A DNA stretch of 64,000 nt from Paraburkholderia sp. (GTDB taxonomy: Bacteria > Pseudomonadota > Gammaproteobacteria > Burkholderiales > Burkholderiaceae): assembly GCF_028283785.1 (NCBI RefSeq), contig NZ_JAPWKB010000014.1, positions 62,001 to 126,000 of the forward strand, given 5' to 3'. The notes beneath the pieces are model-generated. The model searched no databases and was not told the origin of the DNA. It saw only the letters and a list, made by a program, of their open reading frames with translations. Below, piece after piece: positions 45,553 through 57,622 of the stretch. Every line of letters begins with the position of its first letter. Within the stretch, counting starts at the first letter, position 1. The position numbers were made by a program, and so were the translations under genes.

Positions 45553-48500
45553 ATGACCAATCGACTCGTATCCCTTCAGGCTAGTTCGACACCGCGTCAT
45601 CGCGTGACGCGAATCGCGTCTGCGATCGTGATCGCATGGAGCGCCATCGGGTCGATCCACGGCGCGCACGCGGCTGCACCCGCGAACGCCGCACATGGTC
45701 CGATCGCGCCGATCGCATCGCCGATCACCACGCCCGCGACGGCGCAAAATGCGGCGATCGGCAGCGCTCAGGTGACGACGCAAAACGCGGCGCAAAGCAC
45801 GACGCCGGTCACGCATGTTCAGACGTATGCCGTTCATGCCGGTCAGTCGCTTAACGACGTGGCGATCGAGCTGACGCAATCGCACGACAAGGCCACGTTG
45901 GCCCGCGCGACCCACGCGCTGTTCGCGGCGAATCCGAACGCGTTCGCGAAGAACGATCCGAGTCGTCTGAAGGTTGGATCGGTGCTGAACGTGCCGCCGA
46001 TGGATGCGGCCGGTAACGTGATCGTGCCACCGACGGACACAGCGGCCAGCGCGAACGCAGGCAGCGCCGCTGCCGCGACGACAGCAACGACGACGACGGC
46101 AACGGGCGCGAGTGCGCCGGCCGTGTCGAATGCACCCGCTGCAACCGCCGCCGCTACGACGGCCGCGACGGTCGCAGCCACCACGGCGGCGGCGACCACG
46201 CCCACGACGCCCGCGCCGCAAACCGCACAGAACACCACCTCCACCGCTCCGGCTGCAGCGCTGCCGACGTCGCACGCGGCGAGCGCTACGTCGGCCGCGC
46301 CGACCAGCGCCACGCACGAGTGGTCGGGCGCGATCCAGGCGTCGCCGAATGTCGCGGCGTCTGCGTCGGGCGGCGCATCGGATGCATCGGCGAGCGAAGC
46401 GTCGTCGACCGATGCGGCAACCGCGTCGGCCGCTATTCCGGCTGTTCCGTCGATGGCCGCCGCATCCACGCAGTCCGCGCCGAAGTCCGCGGCCAGCGCG
46501 CCCGCGCAGGTGTCGAGCCTTCAGCAACTTCTCGCACTGAAAAATCGCGTGCTGATGGAGTTGCAGAAACACGGCATCGGCGGATCGGCCACGACGCATG
46601 GCAGCGCAACATCGACGCCTGTCGCGCAAACGCCGAATTCGGCGGTTGGTCCCGCTTCGGGTGCCGTGTCCGGCGATGCCGCGTCGCATGCGGCGGCTAC
46701 ATCCGCGTCGCCGTCGGCCATGAGCACTAACGTCAAGCCGTCCACGGCGAGCGGCGGTGTCACGCAAACAGGTTTGGGCATCGCGGCCGTCGTGCTTGCG
46801 GCATTGGCTGCGTTGCTGACCGCGTTCACGTCGCGTCGTCGTAAGCGCGCAGCAGAGGCGGCGGAACACGAGCGCGTGCTGGCGTCGTCGCCGGTCGTGA
46901 CGCCGGAAGGCGAGATCGTGGATATGTCGGTCAGTCCCGATGCAGTCAATACCGAAGTCCTCGACGACGTGCGCACGCGCGAAGCCGCGGCGGCGTTAGC
47001 GGTCGCGCAGGCGCGCGAGGCGGCCGCGCGTGATGTGGCTGCGAAGGAAGCGGCGGCGAGAGACGCGGCCGCGAAGGAAGCGGCGGCCCGTGAAGCACAC
47101 ATTCGCGAGGCGGCTGAAGCGCGTGAAGCCGCGGCGCGTGAGCAGGCTGCACGTGACGCCCGTGCGCGCGAGGAAGCCGCCGCAGCCGAAGCGGCGAGTC
47201 GCGAGAAAGCCGCACGGGAAACCGCCGGGCGTGAACAGGCCGCCCGTGACGCAGCGGCGCGCGAGCAGGCCGCACGTGAGGCGCTCGCTCGCGAGGAAGC
47301 GGCGCGCATCGAGGCGGCGCGTATCGAAGCCGAGCGTGTTGCCGAAGTCGCACGTGAGAAGGCCGAACGCGAAGCTGCCGAACGCGAACAGGCCGCGCGT
47401 GACGCGGCGGCGCGAGAAGAAGCTGCACGCGCCGAGGCGGCGCGTATCGAGGCCGAGCGTATCGAAGCTGCCCGGGTCGCGGAAGCGGCACGTGAGCAGG
47501 CCGAGCGTGAAACTGCCGCACGTGAACAGGCCGCGCGCGAAGCGCAGGCTCGCGAGGAGGCGGCACGCGCGGAGGTTGCGCGTCTGGAAGCCGAGCGCAT
47601 CGAAGCCGAGCGTCTTGCCGAAGCGGCGCGTGAAGCCGCAGTCCGCGAGCAGGCGGCGCGTGAGCAAGCCGCGCGCGAAGCGCAGGCGCGAGAAGAGGCG
47701 GCGCGGGCCGAGGCGGAGCGCGTGGAGGCTGCACGTCTTGAGGCGGAACGCGCGGAAGCGGAGCGTCTGGAAGCAGAACGGGCAGAAGCCGCACGCGTTG
47801 AAGCCGAGCGTGCAGAAGCCGCGCGTATTGAAGCAGAACGCGCAGAAGCCGCACGCCAGGAAGCAGAGCGTGCAGAAGCGGCACGTCTCGAAGCAGAGCG
47901 CGAAGCGACCGCCCGGGAAGCCGCCGCGCGTGAAGAACACAACCGCGCCGAAGCCGCGCGCGAGCACGCAGCGCGTGAAGCACAGGCTCGCGCAACATCA
48001 GAACACGCTGCTCACACGAGCCCGGAACACGCGTCCGGGTTCGCTTTTGTCCCGCAGCGGTCCGCGTCCGACGCGGCCGCGCATGAATCACCTGCAATGC
48101 ACTCCGCAACTGAATACGAAGCACCTCACGTCCACGTTCCCGAAGCCTTTGCCGCAGCAAGCGGCGCGGCGGGTCTTGCCGCCGCCGCCGAACTCGGCGC
48201 CGACGCGCTTCCGCCGACGCAATTCCAGCCCGAACCCCACGCCTATGCCGACGACGAACCGTCGCCGGCCGTGAATGAAGGCGCGGCCGCCGATGTCGTG
48301 TCGCATGACGACGCTGTGTCGCAAGCGCCTAACCCGTACGGCCAGCCGATGCCCGGCGGTTACGATCCGACGCAATCGCCGCTGCATACCTCGGCGTCGA
48401 TCGAGCCCGGTATCGGCGAAACGCCGCAGTACGAGTCGCACGAACCCGTCGCGCCGGTCCTCGCGCCCGAACCGGCGCGCGCGGAATCCGCCGCGACCGA

Positions 48501-48990
48501 ATTTCCGCGTGACGCGGTCGCAGCGTTCGGCGGTCTCGATATGGGCTTGCCGCCGCGCGCCGAACACGCAGCCGGGATGACGTCGCCCGCATCGCTGGCG
48601 ACGCAGCCGGTGGCATCGCCGGAATCCACTGCGCAGCAAGCCGTCCCGCTTCACGACGATGATGCCGCACCCGGTCATGTCGGGCAGCAGATCGAAGCCG
48701 GCACCGCCGGTTCCGGCGCGGTCGCGGGTTTGGGCGCGGGCCGCTTCGGCGCGCTGAACCTTGATTTCGATCTCGAGTTGCCGGCTAGTCCCGTGCAACC
48801 GGTGCCCGCGTTCACGTCGCAAGACCTCGCGCAAATTGCACGCAACAAGCTCGATCTGGCCGCTGAATACATCGAACTCGGCGATCTCGCGGGCGCGCGC
48901 GCGTTGATCAACGAAGTGATGGAATCGAACGATCCCGCGGCTCGCGCCGAAGCGCGCACGCTGTTGTCGACGCTCGCGCCGCTGTCGTGA
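45553..48990 (+). CDS. fimV: FimV/HubP-family polar protein
   Basis: A 1145-residue protein with the FimV architecture. An N-terminal signal segment (to about residue 41) leads to a LysM-like peptidoglycan-binding region (about 95-155, [20 protein letters not shown] and [10 protein letters not shown]), a long Ala/Thr/Pro-rich stretch, a short coiled segment ([20 protein letters not shown]), one membrane helix (about 404-424), a ~340-residue Ala/Glu/Arg repeat region (units like [10 protein letters not shown], about 470-815) and the conserved FimV C-terminal domain ([21 protein letters not shown], near 1090-1140). FimV/HubP proteins organise cell poles and support type IV pilus function. The stop overlaps the truA start (TGATG). 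Confidence 0.88.
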   Translation: MTNRLVSLQASSTPRHRVTRIASAIVIAWSAIGSIHGAHAAAPANAAHGPIAPIASPITTPATAQNAAIGSAQVTTQNAAQSTTPVTHVQTYAVHAGQSLNDVAIELTQSHDKATLARATHALFAANPNAFAKNDPSRLKVGSVLNVPPMDAAGNVIVPPTDTAASANAGSAAAATTATTTTATGASAPAVSNAPAATAAATTAATVAATTAAATTPTTPAPQTAQNTTSTAPAAALPTSHAASATSAAPTSATHEWSGAIQASPNVAASASGGASDASASEASSTDAATASAAIPAVPSMAAASTQSAPKSAASAPAQVSSLQQLLALKNRVLMELQKHGIGGSATTHGSATSTPVAQTPNSAVGPASGAVSGDAASHAAATSASPSAMSTNVKPSTASGGVTQTGLGIAAVVLAALAALLTAFTSRRRKRAAEAAEHERVLASSPVVTPEGEIVDMSVSPDAVNTEVLDDVRTREAAAALAVAQAREAAARDVAAKEAAARDAAAKEAAAREAHIREAAEAREAAAREQAARDARAREEAAAAEAASREKAARETAGREQAARDAAAREQAAREALAREEAARIEAARIEAERVAEVAREKAEREAAEREQAARDAAAREEAARAEAARIEAERIEAARVAEAAREQAERETAAREQAAREAQAREEAARAEVARLEAERIEAERLAEAAREAAVREQAAREQAAREAQAREEAARAEAERVEAARLEAERAEAERLEAERAEAARVEAERAEAARIEAERAEAARQEAERAEAARLEAEREATAREAAAREEHNRAEAAREHAAREAQARATSEHAAHTSPEHASGFAFVPQRSASDAAAHESPAMHSATEYEAPHVHVPEAFAAASGAAGLAAAAELGADALPPTQFQPEPHAYADDEPSPAVNEGAAADVVSHDDAVSQAPNPYGQPMPGGYDPTQSPLHTSASIEPGIGETPQYESHEPVAPVLAPEPARAESAATEFPRDAVAAFGGLDMGLPPRAEHAAGMTSPASLATQPVASPESTAQQAVPLHDDDAAPGHVGQQIEAGTAGSGAVAGLGAGRFGALNLDFDLELPASPVQPVPAFTSQDLAQIARNKLDLAAEYIELGDLAGARALINEVMESNDPAARAEARTLLSTLAPLS

Positions 48991-49814
48991 TGCGAAGGAT
49001 TGCACTCGGCATTCAGTACGACGGCACGGCATTTTGCGGTTGGCAGTCACAGCCGCACGGCAAGACGGTGCAGGACGAGCTCGAACGCGCGCTGCGCGAA
49101 TTTGCGCTGACGCCGCTGCATACGGTGGTCGCGGGGCGCACGGATACCGGCGTTCACGGGCTCGGTCAGGTCGTCCATTTCGACACGGAACTGGATCGCA
49201 CGGACTTTTCGTGGGTGCGCGGCACAAATGCGTTCCTGCCGAGAACCATCGCCGTGCAATGGGCCAAGCCGATGCCCGAGCCGTTTCACGCGCGGTTTTC
49301 GGCGTTCGAGCGGACCTATTACTACGCGCTGTACGTTCATCCGGTGCGCTCGCCGATGCTGGACGGGCGCGTCGGCTGGATCCACACGCCGCTCGACGTC
49401 GACGCAATGCGCGCGGCCGCGGCAATGCTGATCGGCGTGCACGATTTTTCGGCGTTCCGTTCGTCTGAATGTCAGGCGAAAACGCCGGTCAAACATATGT
49501 ACCAGATCGACGTGCGGCAACAGGGCGACTTCGTCCATTTCCGGTTTCGCGCGAACGCATTCCTACATCACATGGTGCGCAATCTGATGGGATGCCTGGT
49601 CGCAATCGGACGCGGACGTCATCCGGTCGACTGGATGGCTGAAATCCTGGCCGGACGCAACCGCACCCACGCTGCGCCGACGTTTATGCCCGACGGGCTG
49701 TATCTGGCGCAGGTGGCTTATCCTGCTGAATTCGACGTGCCTGCGGCGCAGCTCAATAGCGTGCCGTGGAGCACGGTCTGGAACGACCTCGACACCGACG
49801 CGCAGTCAACATGA
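48990..49814 (+). CDS. truA: tRNA pseudouridine(38-40) synthase TruA
   Basis: A 274-residue pseudouridine synthase acting on positions 38-40 of the tRNA anticodon arm. The catalytic Asp is in [40 protein letters not shown] is the family N-terminus, and [20 protein letters not shown] is the conserved C-terminal segment. ATG 48990 overlaps the fimV stop and its own stop overlaps the trpF start by 4 bp. A fimV-truA-trpF order is common in related bacteria. Confidence 0.96.
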   Translation: MRRIALGIQYDGTAFCGWQSQPHGKTVQDELERALREFALTPLHTVVAGRTDTGVHGLGQVVHFDTELDRTDFSWVRGTNAFLPRTIAVQWAKPMPEPFHARFSAFERTYYYALYVHPVRSPMLDGRVGWIHTPLDVDAMRAAAAMLIGVHDFSAFRSSECQAKTPVKHMYQIDVRQQGDFVHFRFRANAFLHHMVRNLMGCLVAIGRGRHPVDWMAEILAGRNRTHAAPTFMPDGLYLAQVAYPAEFDVPAAQLNSVPWSTVWNDLDTDAQST

Positions 49815-50503
49815 ATCAGCCGAACTCCGACGCCGGCGACATCGCCGCGCTGCATCGCACCCGCATCAAGCTGTGCGGCCTGTCCAAACCCGACGACGTC
49901 GCGCAGGCGGTCGATCTCGGCGCCGACGCGATCGGCCTCGTGTTCTATCCGCCGAGCCCGCGCGCCGTCGATGTCGCCCGCGCGCGGGAATTGACGCGTG
50001 GCTTGCCGCCGTTCGTGTCGGTCGTAGGATTATTCGTCAATGCGACGCCGGAATTGATCCGCGAAGTCGTCGGAGAAGTGCCGTTGAGCCTGCTGCAATT
50101 CCACGGCGACGAAACCGCTGCGCAATGCGAATCGCTCGCGGCGGTTGCGGGTTTGCCTTGGTTGCGTGCATTGCGCGTAGGACCTGATACTCAGCAAGCC
50201 GATTTGTTAGAATCGGCACTTAACTATTCAGCTGCCAGCGGTCTTCTGTTCGACACCCATGTCGAAGGCTATGGCGGCGGCGGGAAGGTTTTCGATTGGT
50301 CACTTATTCCAGCAGAGCTCGCGCGTCGGGCCGTTTTGAGTGGTGGGTTGAACGCGCAAAACGTCAATGACGCGATCCGTCATGTGCGCCCTTATGCGGT
50401 CGATGTCTCAAGCGGCATCGAGGTACAGGGCGCCCGAGGCGTGAAGGATTACGCCCGGATGGCAGCGTTCGTTCGCGCAGTGCGCGCAGCGGACGCCGAG
50501 TGA
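49811..50503 (+). CDS. trpF: Phosphoribosylanthranilate isomerase
   Basis: A 230-residue TIM-barrel enzyme, the third step of tryptophan synthesis. Motifs: [20 protein letters not shown] (catalytic Cys), [36 protein letters not shown] (catalytic Asp region) and [18 protein letters not shown] 49811 overlaps truA by 4 bp. trpB follows after 54 bp. trpE, trpG, trpD and trpC are not in the window. Confidence 0.96.
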   Translation: MNQPNSDAGDIAALHRTRIKLCGLSKPDDVAQAVDLGADAIGLVFYPPSPRAVDVARARELTRGLPPFVSVVGLFVNATPELIREVVGEVPLSLLQFHGDETAAQCESLAAVAGLPWLRALRVGPDTQQADLLESALNYSAASGLLFDTHVEGYGGGGKVFDWSLIPAELARRAVLSGGLNAQNVNDAIRHVRPYAVDVSSGIEVQGARGVKDYARMAAFVRAVRAADAE

Positions 50504-50557
50504 TTCAGCAGGCGCTGCTTCGACCGAGGCGGCGCGGCATACTGAGAAGAGTGATGT

Positions 50558-51751
50558 ATGTACAACTTACCCGATGAACGTGGCCACTTTGGCCAATATG
50601 GCGGCGTGTTCGTCGCCGAAACGCTGGTTCAGGCTATTGACGAGCTGAAAGCCGCGTACGAGAAATACTCTGTCGACCCCGACTTCATCGCCGAATATCA
50701 GCGCGAATTGAAGTACTTCGTCGGTCGCCCGTCCCCGATTTATCACGCCCAACGCTGGAGCGAAATGCTCGGCGGCGCGCAGGTCTTTCTGAAGCGAGAA
50801 GACTTGAATCACACCGGCGCGCACAAGGTGAACAACGTGATCGGCCAGGCCTTGCTCGCGAAGCGCATGGGCAAGCCGCGCGTGATCGCCGAGACCGGCG
50901 CGGGTCAGCACGGCGTCGCGACCGCGACGATCGCCGCGCGTTTCGGGATGGAATGCGTGGTCTACATGGGCTCGGAAGACGTGCGCCGTCAGGCCGCGAA
51001 CGTGTACCGGATGAAGCTGCTGGGCGCGACCGTGGTGCCGGTGGAATCCGGTTCGAAGACGCTGAAAGACGCGCTCAACGAAGCGATGCGCGACTGGGTG
51101 ACGAACGTCGAAAACACGTTCTACATTATCGGCACGGTGGCGGGCCCGCATCCGTATCCGATGATGGTCCGCGATTTCCAGCGCGTGATCGGCGACGAGT
51201 GCATCGTGCAGATGCCAGAACTGGTGGGTCGCCAGCCTGACGCCGTGATTGCGTGCGTGGGCGGCGGTTCGAACGCGATGGGCATCTTTTACCCGTATAT
51301 CGAAGACAAATCGGTGCAGTTGATCGGCGTCGAAGCGGCTGGCGATGGCATCGATACGGGTCGTCACGCGGCGTCGTTGACGGGCGGCAGTCCGGGCGTT
51401 CTGCACGGCAATCGTACGTATCTGCTGCAGGACGAAAACGGTCAGATCATCGAAACGCATTCGATATCCGCCGGCCTCGACTATCCGGGCGTCGGTCCGG
51501 AACACGCATGGCTGAAGGACAGCGGCCGCGCGCAATACGTCGGCATCACCGACGAAGAAGCGCTGAAGGCGTTCCACGACTGCTGCCGGATCGAGGGCAT
51601 CATTCCCGCGCTGGAGTCGAGCCACGCGCTCGCGTACGCCGCCAAGCTCGCGCCGACCTTGCCGAAAGACAAGGTGCTACTGGTCAATCTGTCGGGCCGG
51701 GGCGACAAGGACATGCATACGGTCGCTGAGCGATCGGGCATTACGTTCTGA
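50558..51751 (+). CDS. trpB: Tryptophan synthase beta chain
   Basis: A 397-residue PLP enzyme that joins indole and serine. The PLP lysine is in [16 protein letters not shown], with the phosphate-binding [13 protein letters not shown] and the catalytic Glu region [19 protein letters not shown]. The length is standard. It is followed after 11 bp by a DNA methyltransferase gene, then by trpA, so the two synthase subunits are split by an unrelated gene. Confidence 0.98.
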   Translation: MYNLPDERGHFGQYGGVFVAETLVQAIDELKAAYEKYSVDPDFIAEYQRELKYFVGRPSPIYHAQRWSEMLGGAQVFLKREDLNHTGAHKVNNVIGQALLAKRMGKPRVIAETGAGQHGVATATIAARFGMECVVYMGSEDVRRQAANVYRMKLLGATVVPVESGSKTLKDALNEAMRDWVTNVENTFYIIGTVAGPHPYPMMVRDFQRVIGDECIVQMPELVGRQPDAVIACVGGGSNAMGIFYPYIEDKSVQLIGVEAAGDGIDTGRHAASLTGGSPGVLHGNRTYLLQDENGQIIETHSISAGLDYPGVGPEHAWLKDSGRAQYVGITDEEALKAFHDCCRIEGIIPALESSHALAYAAKLAPTLPKDKVLLVNLSGRGDKDMHTVAERSGITF

Positions 51752-51762
51752 GCGCCGCGACG

Positions 51763-52677
51763 ATGCGTGACGAGTTCGATGAGCCGCAATCCACCCTCGA
51801 TTCCAATCCGGCTTCGGCCGGTGAGGCCGCCGTGCCGGCAGTGTCCACAGTCGGACAAGTGCCGGCCGGCATTCGGCTGTTGAACCGCGATTTTCTGACC
51901 GATGCAGTGAATTTGCCTGACGGATCGATCGACCTGATCGTCGCCGATCCGCCGTATGGCTTGGGCAAAGACTACGGCAACAACTCCGATATGCGTTCCG
52001 GCGACGATTTTCTCGCGTGGACGCGTAGCTGGCTGGAGTTGGCCATTCCGAAGCTGAAGCCCTCGGGTTCGCTGTACATCTTCTGCACGTGGCAGTACGC
52101 GCCGGAAATCTTCGTGTTTCTGAAGAGCCACCTGACGATGATCAACGAGATCATCTGGGACCGACGCGTGCCTAGCATGGGCGGCACGGTTCGCCGCTTT
52201 ACGTCCGTGCATGACAACATCGGCTTTTTCGCGGTATCGAAAGACTATTACTTCGATCTCGATCCCGTCCGCATCCCGTACGATGCTGCCACGAAGAAGG
52301 CGCGTTCGCGGAAGTTGTTCGAAGGCAGCAAGTGGCTGGAAATGGGCTACAACCCAAAGGACGTCTGGTCCGTGTCCCGATTGCACCGCCAACACGCGGA
52401 ACGCGTCGATCACCCCACCCAGAAGCCGTTGGAGATCGTCGAGCGGATGGTGCTCGCGAGTTGTCCGCCCGGCGGTCGTGTGCTCGACCCGTTTATGGGT
52501 AGCGGCACGACCGCAGTCGCTTGCGCGCGTCAGCAGCGCGAATTCGTCGGCTATGAAATCAATGAAAGTTACTGCGCGATAGCGCGAGAACGCGTCAGTT
52601 CGCTGCCGGTTGCAGTGGCTGCTGTTTCGTCAGCGAGTGCGGCACAGTCCGATCCGCTGACAGCGGTCGAGTCTTAA
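51763..52677 (+). CDS. Orphan DNA N6-adenine/N4-cytosine methyltransferase
   Basis: A 304-residue beta-class DNA methyltransferase: catalytic motif IV DPPYGLG (residues 62-68) precedes the SAM-binding motif I LDPFMGSGTTAVAC (about 243-256). Between them is the target-recognition region. No restriction endonuclease is adjacent, so it is an orphan epigenetic methylase. It sits inside the trp operon between trpB and trpA (11 and 78 bp away). In Burkholderia cenocepacia, an orphan methylase on chromosome 2 (BCAM0992, specificity GTWWAC) is, as I recall, in the same place, so this one may methylate the same motif; that is inference. N-terminal ~35 residues are low-complexity. Confidence 0.93.
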   Translation: MRDEFDEPQSTLDSNPASAGEAAVPAVSTVGQVPAGIRLLNRDFLTDAVNLPDGSIDLIVADPPYGLGKDYGNNSDMRSGDDFLAWTRSWLELAIPKLKPSGSLYIFCTWQYAPEIFVFLKSHLTMINEIIWDRRVPSMGGTVRRFTSVHDNIGFFAVSKDYYFDLDPVRIPYDAATKKARSRKLFEGSKWLEMGYNPKDVWSVSRLHRQHAERVDHPTQKPLEIVERMVLASCPPGGRVLDPFMGSGTTAVACARQQREFVGYEINESYCAIARERVSSLPVAVAAVSSASAAQSDPLTAVES

Positions 52678-52755
52678 GCGACGCGTCATCGACGCGCGAA
52701 TGCGGGTGCGCGATGCGCGCCGCGCCGCGCAGTAACGAAAATCGGGAATACAACC

Positions 52756-53571
52756 ATGTCTCGTATCAAGAACACATTCGCGGCACTCGCCGCTCAAGGC
52801 AAGAAAGGGCTGATTCCGTTCATGACGGCCGGCGATCCGGACCCGGCGCGCACGGTCGAATTCATGCACGCGCTGGCGAAGGGCGGCGCGGACGTGATCG
52901 AACTCGGCGTGCCGTTTTCGGATCCGATGGCCGATGGCCCGGTGATTCAGGCGTCGTCGGAACGCGCGTTGGCGAAGGGTGTGTCGCTGCGTCGTGTGCT
53001 GGCCGATGTGAAGCAGTTTCGCGAAACCAACGACATGACCCCGGTCGTGCTGATGGGTTATGCCAATCCGATTGAACGGATGGGCGCCGAAGCGTTCGCC
53101 GCCGCAGCCAAGGACGCTGGCGTGGACGGCCTGCTGGTGGTCGATTACCCGCCGGAAGAGTCGGTCAACTTCGCGGAACAGATGCGATCGTCGGGCATCG
53201 ATCCGATCTTCCTGCTCGCACCCACGTCGACCGACGAACGCATTGCCGAAGTCGGGAAAATTGCCAGCGGTTATGTGTACTACGTGTCGCTGAAAGGTGT
53301 TACCGGCGCCGCAAATCTGGACGTTTCCAACATCGCAGGTAAAATCCCGGCCATCAAGTCGCGCGTCCCGCTGCCCGTGGGCGTCGGTTTTGGCATCCGG
53401 GATGCTGGAACGGCGCGTGCGGTGGGCGAGGTGTCGGACGCTGTGGTGATCGGCAGCCGGATCGTGCAATTGCTCGAAAAGGCCGCGCCGGGCGAGGCCG
53501 CCGAGTCGCTGACGCGCTTCGTCGCCGAAGTGCGCGAGGCGCTGGACAGCATTGCCGCGCCTGCCCGATAA
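52756..53571 (+). CDS. trpA: Tryptophan synthase alpha chain
   Basis: A 271-residue TIM-barrel subunit that releases indole from indole-3-glycerol phosphate. Catalytic Glu and Asp are in [31 protein letters not shown] and [10 protein letters not shown] are conserved phosphate-binding loops. It works with TrpB in an alpha2-beta2 complex. It follows the orphan methylase and is 85 bp upstream of accD. Confidence 0.97.
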   Translation: MSRIKNTFAALAAQGKKGLIPFMTAGDPDPARTVEFMHALAKGGADVIELGVPFSDPMADGPVIQASSERALAKGVSLRRVLADVKQFRETNDMTPVVLMGYANPIERMGAEAFAAAAKDAGVDGLLVVDYPPEESVNFAEQMRSSGIDPIFLLAPTSTDERIAEVGKIASGYVYYVSLKGVTGAANLDVSNIAGKIPAIKSRVPLPVGVGFGIRDAGTARAVGEVSDAVVIGSRIVQLLEKAAPGEAAESLTRFVAEVREALDSIAAPAR

Positions 53572-53656
53572 CTGTCATTTTTTGTCTGCTGTACGCTGCG
53601 CGGCGGGGAATTTTCCCGCCGTCTTTGCGTGCTGACGACATTCAGAAGGAAATATC

Positions 53657-54529
<873 letters not shown>

Positions 54530-54619
54530 CGCGCGTCCGCGTCACTGCCGCAACGCGGGTCCGGCCGTCATTCCAAACGCCTGTCGGTCTCGCCACTGGC
54601 AACCGGGCCAGCCACAAAA

Positions 54620-54660
54620 AACGCGCCGCGAGATTCACTTCAAGCGGCGCGTTGTCATTT
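54620..54660 (+). terminator. Possible terminator after accD
   Basis: A perfect 10-bp stem (54620-54629 with 54644-54653, 14-nt loop) followed by a poor T-tract (GTCATTT). It lies 90 bp after the accD stop. Confidence 0.6.
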
Positions 54661-54764
54661 CCGCGATAATCTCGGTCTCGCTTGCCGGTGTCCGGACTCA
54701 AGCCGGTCCGCGCGCCGCAGTTGAATAACCCGCATTCGTCGCCACACGCCTACCGATTCATCCG

Positions 54765-56075
54765 ATGACCTCACTTCCCACCCTCGACGCGTGGCTCACG
54801 CATCTCGAATCCGCGCATCCGGTCGGTATCGACATGGGGCTCACCCGTATCGGCAAGGTGCGCGATGCGCTGCAACTGTCGTTCACGTGCCCGATCTTCA
54901 CGGTCGGCGGAACGAACGGCAAGGGCTCGACCTGCGCGATTCTCGAAACGATCCTGCTGCGCGCCGGTTATACGGTCGGCTGTCATATGTCGCCGCATCT
55001 GCTCGCATTCAACGAGCGCGCGCGGATCAATGGCGCGAACGCGACCGACGACGAGTTGCTGCCGCACTTCGATGCGGTGGAAACGGCGCGCAACAGTTTC
55101 GCCGAACCGGTTTCGTTAACGTATTTCGAGTTCACGACGCTTGCGATCATGCATCTGTTTGCATCTCGTGGTCTTGATGCCGTTATCTTCGAAGTGGGTC
55201 TCGGCGGACGTCTCGACGCGGTCAATATTCTCGACGCCGATTGTGCGATCGTCACCAGCATCGACATCGACCACACGGATTATCTCGGCGACACGCGCGA
55301 AAAAATCGCCTACGAGAAAGCCGGCATTTTCCGTGCAGATCGACCCGCAATCTGCGCCGATCCCGTCGCGCCGCAATCGCTGATCGATCACGCCGAAAAA
55401 ATCGGCGCTGACTTGTGGCTGTTCGGCCGCGATTTCCGCTACGAGGGACAAGCGGGCAGTGAGCGGCAGCAATGGAGCTACGTCGGACGGAACATGCGCC
55501 GGTCTGCGCTGGCTTATCCGGCGCTGCGCGGCGCGAATCAGCTGATCAACACGTCGGCCGCGCTGGCCGCGCTCGAAGCGATGCGCGACCGCTTGCCCGT
55601 GTCGGCGCAGGATATTCGCCTCGGGCTGGCGAACGTCGAACTGCCGGGCCGCTTCCAGGTGTTGCCGGGCAAACCGGCAATCGTGCTGGACGTCGGACAC
55701 AATCCGCACGCCGCTGCCGTGTTGACGCAAAATCTCGGCAACATGGGCTATTTTCCTTATACGTACGCGGTTTTCGGCGCGATGGCGGACAAGGATATTG
55801 CCGGCGTTCTCGAACATCTGAAGGGCGAAGTCGATCACTGGTGCGTGACCGATCTGCCCACGCCGCGCGCCGCATCGGCCGTCGATCTCGAAGCGGCTTT
55901 GCGTGAAGCCGGAGTCGAACAGACCGCCGACAGCACCGTGACCCGCTTCGCGTCGCCCGCCGACGCATTCAAAGACGCGCTCGAACGGGCGTCGGAGAAT
56001 GATAGAATCGTGGTCTTCGGAAGTTTCTATACGGTAGCAGGGGTCATTTCCTACCGTAAATCGCAGCAACACTGA
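54765..56075 (+). CDS. folC: Dihydrofolate / folylpolyglutamate synthase
   Basis: A 436-residue bifunctional enzyme that adds glutamate to dihydropteroate and folates. The ATP loop is FTVGGTNGKGSTCAILETIL; family motifs VIFEVGLGGRLDAVNILDAD and SIDIDHTDYLGDTREKIAYE follow, and VLDVGHNPHAA lies in the C-terminal domain. The length is normal. It is followed by dedD after 22 bp, in the folC-dedD-cvpA-purF order known from E. coli. Confidence 0.96.
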   Translation: MTSLPTLDAWLTHLESAHPVGIDMGLTRIGKVRDALQLSFTCPIFTVGGTNGKGSTCAILETILLRAGYTVGCHMSPHLLAFNERARINGANATDDELLPHFDAVETARNSFAEPVSLTYFEFTTLAIMHLFASRGLDAVIFEVGLGGRLDAVNILDADCAIVTSIDIDHTDYLGDTREKIAYEKAGIFRADRPAICADPVAPQSLIDHAEKIGADLWLFGRDFRYEGQAGSERQQWSYVGRNMRRSALAYPALRGANQLINTSAALAALEAMRDRLPVSAQDIRLGLANVELPGRFQVLPGKPAIVLDVGHNPHAAAVLTQNLGNMGYFPYTYAVFGAMADKDIAGVLEHLKGEVDHWCVTDLPTPRAASAVDLEAALREAGVEQTADSTVTRFASPADAFKDALERASENDRIVVFGSFYTVAGVISYRKSQQH

Positions 56076-56097
56076 ACGCGCGGCCGCTAAGCCATTC

Positions 56098-57015
56098 ATG
56101 GGAATTTTCTCGTTCGGCAAGAAAGACGACGATACGCCTACCCGGCGTGGCGCCAATACCCGCACGTCGCGGAATGTCCGTACCGAGCGTGTCGAACGCC
56201 GACCGCGCCGCACGGAGCGGACGGCGGACGCCGATGCGATGCTGCTCGACCCCACGCTCCCGGAAAAACAGCGCGCCCGTCGCCGGCTGGTCGGTGCGAT
56301 TGCACTGGTGATCGCCGCGGTGATCGTGCTGCCGATGGTGCTCGATTCGCATCCGAAGCCCGTCACCGACGACATCGCGATCGATATCCCGAGCCGCCCG
56401 GCACCGAAGGTCGCCGCCGCAGACAATGACGACGCGCAAGCCGGCGTCGCTCCCGACAATCCCGCCGCGCCGGAAGCCGCGCCAGCCGCATCGGCTTCGG
56501 CTACGGCCAACACCGCCGCAAAGCCCACGCAACCGACGCAAACCGCACAGACATCGGCCAATGCCGCTGCAGCTGCAGCCGCGAAGCCGGGCAAAGCGCC
56601 GGCATCGTCCGCGACGGCATCGAATTCGTCGAACCAGACGGTCGCATCGGTGAAACCGGCGGCGAGGCCTGACGTCAAAGCCGACACCAAGTCCGCCAAA
56701 CCGGCGCCCACGCCCGCTCAAAGCACCGCCCAGACTTCGCCCGACGCCGATTCCGGTTCGCCCGCGTCGCCGCCGGGTAGCCGTTTCGCGGTGCAACTCG
56801 GCGTGTTCCCGGACGAAGCGAACGCACGAACCTGGGCGACGCGGTTGAAAGCAGCCGGAGTACCCGCATATACCGAACACAGGAGGTCGGCGGACGGCAC
56901 GACGCAAACGCTATTGCGCGCCGGACCATTCGCCGACCGGGCGCAAGCCGCGGCGGCGATCGCGAAGGTTCGCGAGGCCGGGCTGACGTCGGGCGCGAAC
57001 AGCGCGGCACAGTAA
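56098..57015 (+). CDS. dedD: SPOR-domain protein DedD
   Basis: A 305-residue inner-membrane protein. A short charged N-terminus is followed by one membrane segment (about 60-82, LVGAIALVIAAVIVLPMVL), a long Ala/Pro/Lys-rich periplasmic linker and a C-terminal SPOR domain (about 220-300, FAVQLGVFPDEANARTWATR). SPOR domains bind denuded peptidoglycan at the division septum, and DedD is a late division protein. Gene order supports the name. Confidence 0.88.
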   Translation: MGIFSFGKKDDDTPTRRGANTRTSRNVRTERVERRPRRTERTADADAMLLDPTLPEKQRARRRLVGAIALVIAAVIVLPMVLDSHPKPVTDDIAIDIPSRPAPKVAAADNDDAQAGVAPDNPAAPEAAPAASASATANTAAKPTQPTQTAQTSANAAAAAAAKPGKAPASSATASNSSNQTVASVKPAARPDVKADTKSAKPAPTPAQSTAQTSPDADSGSPASPPGSRFAVQLGVFPDEANARTWATRLKAAGVPAYTEHRRSADGTTQTLLRAGPFADRAQAAAAIAKVREAGLTSGANSAAQ

Positions 57016-57022
57016 GCCAGCG

Positions 57023-57517
57023 ATGTTCACTGCATTCGACTACGCTGTAATGGCGGTTATCGGTTTGTCGGCGCTGCGGGGCACGTGGCGCGGGTTTTTG
57101 TCCGAGGTATTCGGGCTGATTGGCTGGATCGCGGCGTTTCTGATCGCGTGCCGCTTCGTCGGGCGCGTCGTGCCGTACATTCCGGACCATTGGCCGGGCG
57201 GCGCGCTGACGCAATGGCTGATCGCTTTCGTGCTGATCGCCGTCGGCGTGGTGCTGGTGGCAAGCGTGGCGAATGCGCTGCTGAGCCGGCTGGTCCAGGT
57301 CAGCGGCCTCGGCGGTGTCGATCGCTCGCTCGGCCTGATGTTCGGCCTCGTACGCGGGGTCGTGCTGGTGCTGGTTCTGGTCGCCTTCGCAGGCTTGACC
57401 GAACTGCCCCAGCAGGAATTCTGGCGCAACGCCTTGCTGCGGCCTTACGCGGTCGAAGGCGTGCACGAACTGAAACCGCTGCTGCCTGAGACGCTCGCTG
57501 CCTACGTCCGTGTGTGA
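57023..57517 (+). CDS. cvpA: CvpA family inner-membrane protein
   Basis: A 164-residue protein with about four hydrophobic helices and the CvpA N-terminal signature (FDYAVMAVIGLSALRGTWRG, then SEVFGLIGWIAAFL). CvpA was found as required for colicin V production in E. coli; its direct function is unclear, with roles in envelope stress. It begins 7 bp after dedD and precedes purF by 105 bp. Confidence 0.92.
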   Translation: MFTAFDYAVMAVIGLSALRGTWRGFLSEVFGLIGWIAAFLIACRFVGRVVPYIPDHWPGGALTQWLIAFVLIAVGVVLVASVANALLSRLVQVSGLGGVDRSLGLMFGLVRGVVLVLVLVAFAGLTELPQQEFWRNALLRPYAVEGVHELKPLLPETLAAYVRV

Positions 57518-57622
57518 CGATAAGGCGGGCAATCGAAGGCGCATGCAGGACACCGGCGCACACCGGATGCTTCCCCAGGCACCGGCCGCCGTATCGAATT
57601 TCGTACCTTTGAAGGACATGCC

